Positions 1 to 3,307 of a stretch of DNA of 5,546 nt are shown one piece after another. The notes under the pieces are model-generated. The model was not told the DNA's origin, made no database searches, and was given only the letters and a program-made list of their open reading frames with translations. The DNA is from Desulfonatronospira sp. (GTDB lineage: Bacteria > Desulfobacterota > Desulfovibrionia > Desulfovibrionales > Desulfonatronovibrionaceae): assembly GCA_003563255.1 (NCBI GenBank), contig PWSL01000119.1, positions 1 to 5,546 of the forward strand, in the 5' to 3' direction. A program made the translations under genes and the position numbers. The number at the start of each line of letters is the position of its first letter. Position 1 is the stretch's first letter.

Positions 1-1240
1 AAGGTCCATTTCCTTCTGCGTTGACAATTTTCCAGACCCTTTCCCACATTTCACGTCCACGACCGTCCATATACCTGTCTGGATATTTGACAATTTCTAC
101 ATCAGACCTGACTGGAAAACCGTTTAGAATGATTTCGCCTGCCTTTTTCATTAAGGCCTGGGCTGTAGCAATGTCGTGGTCCAGCCGTTCAAGAGGTGCT
201 TCTATCAGTACCGCATCGTGAACAGGGGCCACTACAGAAATGCCGTTGTCGGTAAGGAGGGTACAGGCTAACCTTAACATCTCAGCGCCATTGGCTTGCA
301 TGGGGAAATTGCGAAGGGACCTTGGGTTGCTTGATATTGGAGATATATGCAGCTCCCACCCTAGAACTGTCCATAGTTTTCCCTGAAGCATGGCGTGGTT
401 AAGAACCCCATCAGACCAGTTCCAATATTTCGAGTAGGTTCTACTATGGAGACTCAGGAGTTCTCTGGCCTCAATTTCTGGTCGGTTTATTCTTAGAGAC
501 AGGGACTGAGCTCCCATCCCATATTGTACGGCCAGTACACACGCCTTACACAAATTTCTTTCATGCTTATGCGTCTGCTTGGTGGCATCTTCAGGAGCGA
601 GACCTGCCTGGATAGCAAACTTCATGTATGGATCACCGCTCAAGTAAGCGTCCATCATAAGACCGTCCCCAGACAATGCCGCTGCAATGGCAAATTCCTG
701 CTGGGACCAGTCGATATAAGCCAGTCCATAACCAGGTTCAGGCCGGATCAGACCCCTAAGCCAGGCGGAGGGTCCGAAGATAAACTTTGAATTGCTGGGT
801 TGGTTGCGCCCTGTCTTGGCCCTGAAAGCGGAAATGAGAGTTCTGTTTCTACCATCTTCACCTACCGGAAGATCAGAAAGTCTCATTTTTGATAGTGAGT
901 CCCGTAGCTCCCTAATTGGTGCAATCGCTGGATAACTCCTGGCCATGTCTTTGAAAGTATCATCGCACATGTCCAGGGCACCCGATTTGAGCCTGGGCCA
1001 CGGGATACCGTTTCGCGTCAGGTAGGCCTCGAAAAGATTTCTTTTAAAAGTCCTTCCCTCGAAAATATTGTCGCCGCGGTTCACGTCCTCAATAAGACGA
1101 TCCTGTATGTCTTCCCAGCTGTTCCGGAGGATTTCCAGACGGGGCATGTCTATGGGAACACCGGTATGTTCGATTTTTGCGGCTGCTGCCATATACCGGC
1201 CTCTGACCAAGGCCCTTGGGAGGTCAATTTTGGGGATCAT
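1..1240 (-). CDS. Family A DNA polymerase, polymerase-domain fragment downstream of a frameshift, partial (runs off the left edge)
   Basis: This frame stays open from the frameshift near 1282 to the window edge. It encodes the template-directed polymerase domain of a Pol I-like enzyme. Counting from the ATG at 1240-1238 there are about 413 codons. Motif A is YIDWSQQEF, with the catalytic Asp at residue 177 (710-712). Motif B, the O helix, is RNLCKACVLAVQYGMG from residue 228, with Arg228, Lys232 and Tyr240 conserved. Motif C is PVHDAVLIEA with His341 and Asp342 (215-220), so Ala replaces the usual Glu of HDE. The residue aligned with E. coli Phe762 is Leu236. A conserved stretch SLRNFPMQANGAEMLRLA lies between motifs B and C. 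The enzyme was originally continuous with the exonuclease ORF upstream. The ATG chosen here overlaps the TGA of that ORF (ATGA) but has no good ribosome binding site, so separate translation is only possible, not shown. The C-terminus is probably only slightly beyond the edge. Replication of a phage or mobile element is the likely role. Confidence 0.85.
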   Translation of the reverse strand, partial: MIPKIDLPRALVRGRYMAAAAKIEHTGVPIDMPRLEILRNSWEDIQDRLIEDVNRGDNIFEGRTFKRNLFEAYLTRNGIPWPRLKSGALDMCDDTFKDMARSYPAIAPIRELRDSLSKMRLSDLPVGEDGRNRTLISAFRAKTGRNQPSNSKFIFGPSAWLRGLIRPEPGYGLAYIDWSQQEFAIAAALSGDGLMMDAYLSGDPYMKFAIQAGLAPEDATKQTHKHERNLCKACVLAVQYGMGAQSLSLRINRPEIEARELLSLHSRTYSKYWNWSDGVLNHAMLQGKLWTVLGWELHISPISSNPRSLRNFPMQANGAEMLRLACTLLTDNGISVVAPVHDAVLIEAPLERLDHDIATAQALMKKAGEIILNGFPVRSDVEIVKYPDRYMDGRGREMWERVWKIVNAEGNGP

Positions 1241-1737
1241 GACAGGAAGCAGTTTTTCCAGTGCCCGGACATCGCTCTCGCATAGTCGAGCAGCGCATTT
1301 TGCTCATCCTGATCCCATGGACCGCCCCTAAGTGCCAGATTGCGCATTTCGTCTTTATCTACGGCCGCTATCACAGGGAGACCGTGATAAACCATCGCTC
1401 CGATTAGTCCTGAACCGCTAGGCGTGTACAATCCATTTGTCATACAGCGAAATTCCGTGAAAAGGTCCAGGATGTTTACAGTTACTGACCAGTCCAGGGA
1501 TAAATGGCACTGAATTTCTGCAGAAGCGTAATAAGCCACATACAGTACATCCCTACCCATAGAAAAGGGGGGACGCCCCTTAAAGAGTTCGTCCCCCCAG
1601 AGTCTGATAAGTTGGTCCGTTTTTATCTCGTAAGCCACCATGCAGATTGGCTCCTGCCTGTCTCCAGGCTGGGCTCTGAACTCAAAATCAACCAACCATA
1701 CAGCGTTAAAGGAGTTTAGTTCGACTCTGGTTTCCAT
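1237..1737 (-). pseudogene. 3'-5' exonuclease part of the same family A DNA polymerase, truncated by a frameshift
   Basis: The 166-residue ORF starts with the DEDD-type proofreading domain. Exo I is WLVDFEF with Asp17 and Glu19. A later conserved block is NILDLFTEFR, with Asp91 a candidate second metal ligand. The sequence then runs to LLDY (Tyr152), where Exo III (YxxxD) should follow. In this frame it turns into about 14 unrelated residues and stops at 1237. Moving to the neighbouring frame restores CESDVRALEKLLPVM, so Exo III would read Y-C-E-S-D. There is no 5' nuclease domain, which matches phage-type exo-pol enzymes rather than full-length bacterial Pol I. The ATG at 1737 follows AAGGGGAG, which overlaps the stop of the upstream gene, so translational coupling is likely. 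The fragment alone lacks the last catalytic Asp and is probably inactive as an exonuclease. A sequencing error could equally explain the break. Confidence 0.8.
1281..1284 (-). other. Site of single-base frameshift in the polymerase gene
   Basis: On the minus strand the codons read GAC TAT GCG AGA. Adding one T after TAT gives GAC TAT TGC GAG AGC GAT, that is D-Y-C-E-S-D, which restores both the Exo III YxxxD motif and the whole downstream polymerase frame. The simplest event is loss of one T from a TT pair next to 1282. There is no X-XXY-YYZ slippery heptamer here, so programmed frameshifting is unlikely. Confidence 0.8.
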
Positions 1738-1748
1738 GACTCCCCTTA
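1738..1748 (-). promoter_or_regulatory. Coupled stop and ribosome binding site between the unknown gene and the polymerase
   Basis: The TAA of the 206-residue gene (1748-1746) is followed directly by GGGGAGTC and the polymerase ATG at 1737. The AAGGGGAG ribosome binding site shares its first As with the stop codon. Ribosomes finishing the first gene would sit on the second site, which suggests translational coupling. Confidence 0.6.
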
Positions 1749-2366
1749 TATTACCCCCGCCAAACGCTTCAGGACCGGGTGGTCCGGGGAATCAATAACC
1801 CTGTCCTTGAAAGCGGTGATGAGCAGGTCCTTAAACGTTGTTTCGGGCCACAAAGGTTCAGGCAGCTCTCCGACAGCCTCAAACACATCATATGCGCCCA
1901 GGGACATATTGGCAGCCACGCGGACCCATTTCTTTTTTGCATGTTCCGCTGCTTCCAGAGCACTATGATTCCAGTTATCAAGCCTTCCGTCTTCGCCGGG
2001 AAGTCTAACAGGCCAGATAAACACCACACCCTGCCGGTTGATCGCTGTGAGTAAGAGTTTGGGAGTTATTTCTCCCGGAATCTCATCCCACATATCTTTA
2101 AGGACGAGGTAATGTTCTCGATCCTCTTTGAGTTCCAGGATGGCAGTCTGCAACTGCCAATCATCACTAGGATGGACTCGAACAAAATCCTGGCGGTTGG
2201 GTTTACGCACCGGAACCGTGGTAATCATCTTTTTCACCCCGGCCAAAGAGTTGAAGTCTTGGCTGAGGCGAAGTGAGTCGACATTAAAAATCATGTCGTT
2301 GACCAACTTGGTTCTGTCAGGGTTTTCTAACTTAATTGACGTTTTCATCTTTTCTTTTTTAGCCAT
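1746..2366 (-). CDS. Conserved protein of unknown function, partner of the exo-pol DNA polymerase
   Basis: The ORF codes for 206 residues from the ATG at 2366, which has GGAG six bases upstream. An in-frame ATG at 2378 would add four residues but has no comparable site. The start region is lysine-rich (MAKKEKMKTSIK). The rest is soluble-looking, with no signal peptide or membrane segment. Recognisable blocks are VPVRKPNRQDFVRVHP near residue 55, LTAINRQGVVFIWPVRLPGEDGR in mid-protein, and WVRVAANMSLGAYDVFEA followed by SPDHPVLKRL near the C-terminus. From memory these look like a conserved, uncharacterised family that accompanies this type of polymerase. No catalytic motif is visible. The stop lies eight bases before the polymerase ATG, so the two genes share an mRNA and probably a process such as replication of a mobile element. 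A polymerase accessory role is a guess. Confidence 0.85.
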   Translation of the reverse strand: MAKKEKMKTSIKLENPDRTKLVNDMIFNVDSLRLSQDFNSLAGVKKMITTVPVRKPNRQDFVRVHPSDDWQLQTAILELKEDREHYLVLKDMWDEIPGEITPKLLLTAINRQGVVFIWPVRLPGEDGRLDNWNHSALEAAEHAKKKWVRVAANMSLGAYDVFEAVGELPEPLWPETTFKDLLITAFKDRVIDSPDHPVLKRLAGVI

Positions 2367-2399
2367 GATAATCTCCATATTCTGTTAAATTTTAAGGAT

Positions 2400-2464
2400 T
2401 TAAGTTGTTATTCCCATCAACCTTTGCCAGTTTAATTGATCAAGCACTAAAATTTTTTTTTCAT
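2400..2464 (-). other. Leader-like short ORF with a very strong ribosome binding site and a nine-A tract
   Basis: On the minus strand GAGGAGG (2479-2473) stands eight bases before an ATG at 2464. As sequenced, the ORF is ATG AAA AAA AAA TTT TAG, giving MKKKF and ending at 2447. One extra A in the nine-A tract would open a 21-residue frame, MKKKILVLDQLNWQRLMGITT, ending in TAA at 2400, shortly before the 206-residue gene. The ribosome binding site is stronger than those of the two long genes. Possible readings are a leader peptide, a small protein reached by slippage or broken by a homopolymer change, or chance in an AT-rich tract. No function is recognised. Confidence 0.3.
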
Positions 2465-2600
2465 TCAGTTTACCTCCTCACGAACTTTCAGGAGATTATG
2501 CAGAAAAACTGTTTTTTTAAGTTCAAATTTAAAATAATTTTACAAGCATATGTTTTTTTTAAGTAAACATATGAAATAATTATAAATCTATTTTTTTTTT
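2453..2600. repeat. Four oligo-T tracts in AT-rich intergenic DNA
   Basis: Runs of T occur at 2453-2461 (9), 2512-2518 (7), 2553-2560 (8) and 2591-2600 (10). Two of them share the context TGT(n)AAGT, 41 to 42 bases apart, so part of the tract may be a degenerate direct duplication. Such DNA is often curved and may bind nucleoid proteins. Together with the CATATG repeat and leader-like ORF, these tracts account for the gene-free stretch 2380-2610. Confidence 0.5.
2547..2573. repeat. Inverted repeat CATATGTTT / AAACATATG
   Basis: The nine-base arms at 2547-2555 and 2565-2573 are perfect complements around a nine-base spacer. The repeat sits in the AT-rich interval upstream of the minus-strand operon, just downstream of the candidate TATAAT. 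It could be an operator for a dimeric regulator or a weak RNA hairpin. Confidence 0.4.
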
Positions 2601-2607
2601 AGAATTA
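2579..2607 (-). promoter_or_regulatory. Possible promoter for the minus-strand operon
   Basis: A perfect TATAAT lies at 2584-2579 on the minus strand. A ten-A tract at 2600-2591 precedes it, and at the usual distance there is only a poor -35 match (TAATTC, 2607-2602). It would give a 5' leader of about 200 bases containing the CATATG inverted repeat and the leader-like ORF. A second, weaker option is TTGAAC (2526-2521) with CATAAT (2500-2495), but its 20-base spacing is too long. Confidence 0.3.
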
Positions 2608-2644
2608 TTGTGGATGCTCAGGAATAATGTACGAACCGAACATG

Positions 2645-2741
2645 GCCCGGGTGGATATTAGGCGACTGATCGGTGCCGGTCCGCCGGGCGCAGACTGGGA
2701 AGGCAGATCCTGCTTGCAGCAGGCTGCAGATCCATCCGGGT
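2645..2741 (+). repeat. Long inverted repeat enclosing two hairpins (three-way junction shape)
   Basis: The outer arms CCCGGGTGGAT (2646-2656) and ATCCATCCGGG (2730-2740) form eleven pairs with one G.U, and a further G.U can form outside at 2645 and 2741. Inside are two hairpins. One is 2673-2679 with 2684-2691, loop TCCG and one bulged G. The other is GCAG-at-CCTGC (2703-2713) with GCAGGCTGC (2719-2727), loop TTGCA. The octamer GCAGATCC is also directly repeated at 2703-2710 and 2726-2733. Confidence 0.6.
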
Positions 2742-2828
2742 ACGCTGCGCAGGGACACTGGTTTTCCTTGGCCGGTAGGCTCTGGTCATTGCGGTCAATC
2801 GTGGTTTAGTTTTTTAGCGAGTCCAGCT

Positions 2829-2916
2829 GCTACCTCTCCAAGCTCTCAGTGGTAAAGTAGAGTGACTCTTAGTAAACCATGGGCTGGAGACGTTTGACGG
2901 GAGGGTTCTTGGTAGC
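2829..2916 (+). repeat. Nested hairpin with stacked stems
   Basis: Three stems stack inside one another. GCTACC (2829-2834) pairs with GGTAGC (2911-2916). CTCCAAGCTC (2836-2845) pairs with GGGCTGGAG (2881-2889) with one bulged A and one G.U. GTGGT (2849-2853) pairs with ACCAT (2876-2880). AGAG (2859-2862) with CTCT (2866-2869) closes the tip. A 21-base unpaired stretch remains on the 3' side at 2890-2910. Confidence 0.5.
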
Positions 2917-3008
2917 GAGAGATGGTAATTTAATATAGTTGTCGACCGGGAAGAATAATTATGTTTGAACAACCTGCAACAGATTCTAAAGCAATGTGCA
3001 GGATATTG

Positions 3009-3031
3009 CCAGCTTATCAAGTATAAGTTGG
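3009..3031 (+). repeat. Compact hairpin, nine pairs and five-base loop
   Basis: CCAGCTTAT (3009-3017) pairs with ATAAGTTGG (3023-3031) around CAAGT. Eight pairs are Watson-Crick and one is G.U on the plus strand. No T run follows it, so it is not a standard intrinsic terminator. Confidence 0.55.
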
Positions 3032-3060
3032 GCGGGTGTAGCTGTTTCTCCAGGGAAGAA

Positions 3061-3110
3061 GCTGAACTGTTGTTCATAATACTGGCCTGAGGTCATATAA
3101 GAAGTTCAGT
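3061..3110 (+). repeat. Stem-loop with outer GCTGAACT / AGTTCAGT and an inner hairpin
   Basis: The outer stem at 3061-3068 and 3103-3110 has seven Watson-Crick pairs and one G.U. An inner hairpin ATAcTGGCC-TGA-GGTCATAT (3079-3098) has eight pairs, one bulge and one G.U. The first bases also take part in the alternative hairpin 3040-3063. Confidence 0.5.
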
Positions 3111-3150
3111 GATCATAAGCAGACTAACGCCATTTGAATCGCATAGTTGA

Positions 3151-3169
3151 CCTTAAGTCTGCCTTAAGT
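3151..3169 (+). promoter_or_regulatory. Tandem CCTTAAGT repeats upstream of the helicase, possible operator
   Basis: CCTTAAGT occurs at 3151-3158 and 3162-3169, an 11-base period that would put both copies on one face of the helix. Each contains the palindrome CTTAAG, and a related TCTTAAGCC follows at 3206-3214. A TTGACC at 3147-3152 abuts the first copy and could be a -35 box, but its partner at 17 bases (TATGCG) is poor. TATACT at 3183-3188 and TAATAT at 3201-3206 are other possible -10 boxes. The first copy overlaps the hairpin GCAGACT / AGTCTGC (3119-3125, 3156-3162). Confidence 0.3.
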
Positions 3170-3222
3170 TATGCGGGTTCTGTATACTGTTTACGGTTTG
3201 TAATATCTTAAGCCACTATCCA

Positions 3223-3262
3223 CAGGTTTTGTACCTGCAGATTTGCCCTGGTCCTACAGGGC
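3223..3262 (+). promoter_or_regulatory. Tandem hairpins in the helicase leader
   Basis: CAGG-ttttgta-CCTG (3223-3237) is followed by the perfect GCCCTG-gtccta-CAGGGC (3245-3262), six GC-rich pairs ending about 45 bases before the helicase ATG. There is no T run, so a terminator is unlikely. The second hairpin could affect transcript stability or translation of the helicase. Confidence 0.4.
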
Positions 3263-3294
3263 TGAAGTTCGACATTCCCACAAAATTTTGATCC

Positions 3295-3300
3295 GGAAGG
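3295..3300 (+). promoter_or_regulatory. Ribosome binding site of the helicase gene
   Basis: GGAAGG lies seven bases before the ATG at 3308. It supports this start over the in-frame TTG at 3302 and any earlier codon. The nearest upstream in-frame stop is TGA at 3263. Confidence 0.65.
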
Positions 3301-3307
3301 CTTGAAG

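Larger units (their letters stand above)
2645..3162 (+). ncRNA. Candidate large structured RNA or structured leader upstream of the helicase
   Basis: This gene-poor stretch is dense in inverted repeats that nest or follow one another. The main ones are 2645-2656 with 2730-2741, 2836-2845 with 2881-2889, 2973-2980 with 2996-3002, 3009-3017 with 3023-3031, 3040-3048 with 3055-3063, 3061-3068 with 3103-3110, and 3119-3125 with 3156-3162. Most of these stems contain G.U pairs when read as plus-strand RNA. On the minus strand those pairs would be A.C mismatches, so the plus strand is the likely transcript. Neighbouring stems 3040-3063 and 3061-3110 overlap slightly and may be alternatives. I see no match to tRNA, tmRNA, RNase P or group II intron landmarks. 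It could be a free RNA, a 5' leader of the helicase mRNA, or a decayed mobile element with palindromic parts. Ends are estimates. Confidence 0.35.

Noticed and set aside
1..1737. Several plus-strand ORFs of 66 to 88 codons across the left block
   Set aside because: They are shadows of the polymerase gene, whose conserved motifs all lie on the minus strand.
2498..2566. A 22-residue plus-strand ORF (MQKNCFFKFKFK...) after CAGGAG
   Set aside because: The spacing to ATG is only three bases and the Phe/Lys content follows from the oligo-T tracts. A small toxin cannot be excluded but nothing supports it.
2627..2809. A 60-codon plus-strand ORF with an ATG in the intergenic region
   Set aside because: It has no good ribosome binding site, no recognisable protein pattern, and lies over strong inverted repeats that explain the sequence better.
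2788..2815. Possible intrinsic terminator (ATTG-CGGT-CAAT followed by six Ts)
   Set aside because: The stem has only four AT-rich pairs and the T run begins about ten bases after it, so it is too weak to call.
2961..3020. A 19-residue plus-strand ORF starting MFEQPATDSK
   Set aside because: It has only a loose upstream GGGAAG and overlaps two hairpins. It is too short to support without conservation.
2814..3077. An 87-codon minus-strand ORF
   Set aside because: Its composition looks random and serine-rich, no family is recognised, and it overlaps the nested stems. Chance ORF is more likely.
3100..3160. GTTCAGTGATCATAAGCAGACTA, vaguely like a group I intron core
   Set aside because: The spacing of the P3 and P7 elements does not fit and no P7 partner was found. 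No group II domain V signature was found either.
3261..3282. GTTCGAC, resembling a tRNA T loop
   Set aside because: The flanking bases do not form a T stem, and no acceptor, anticodon or D arm can be placed.
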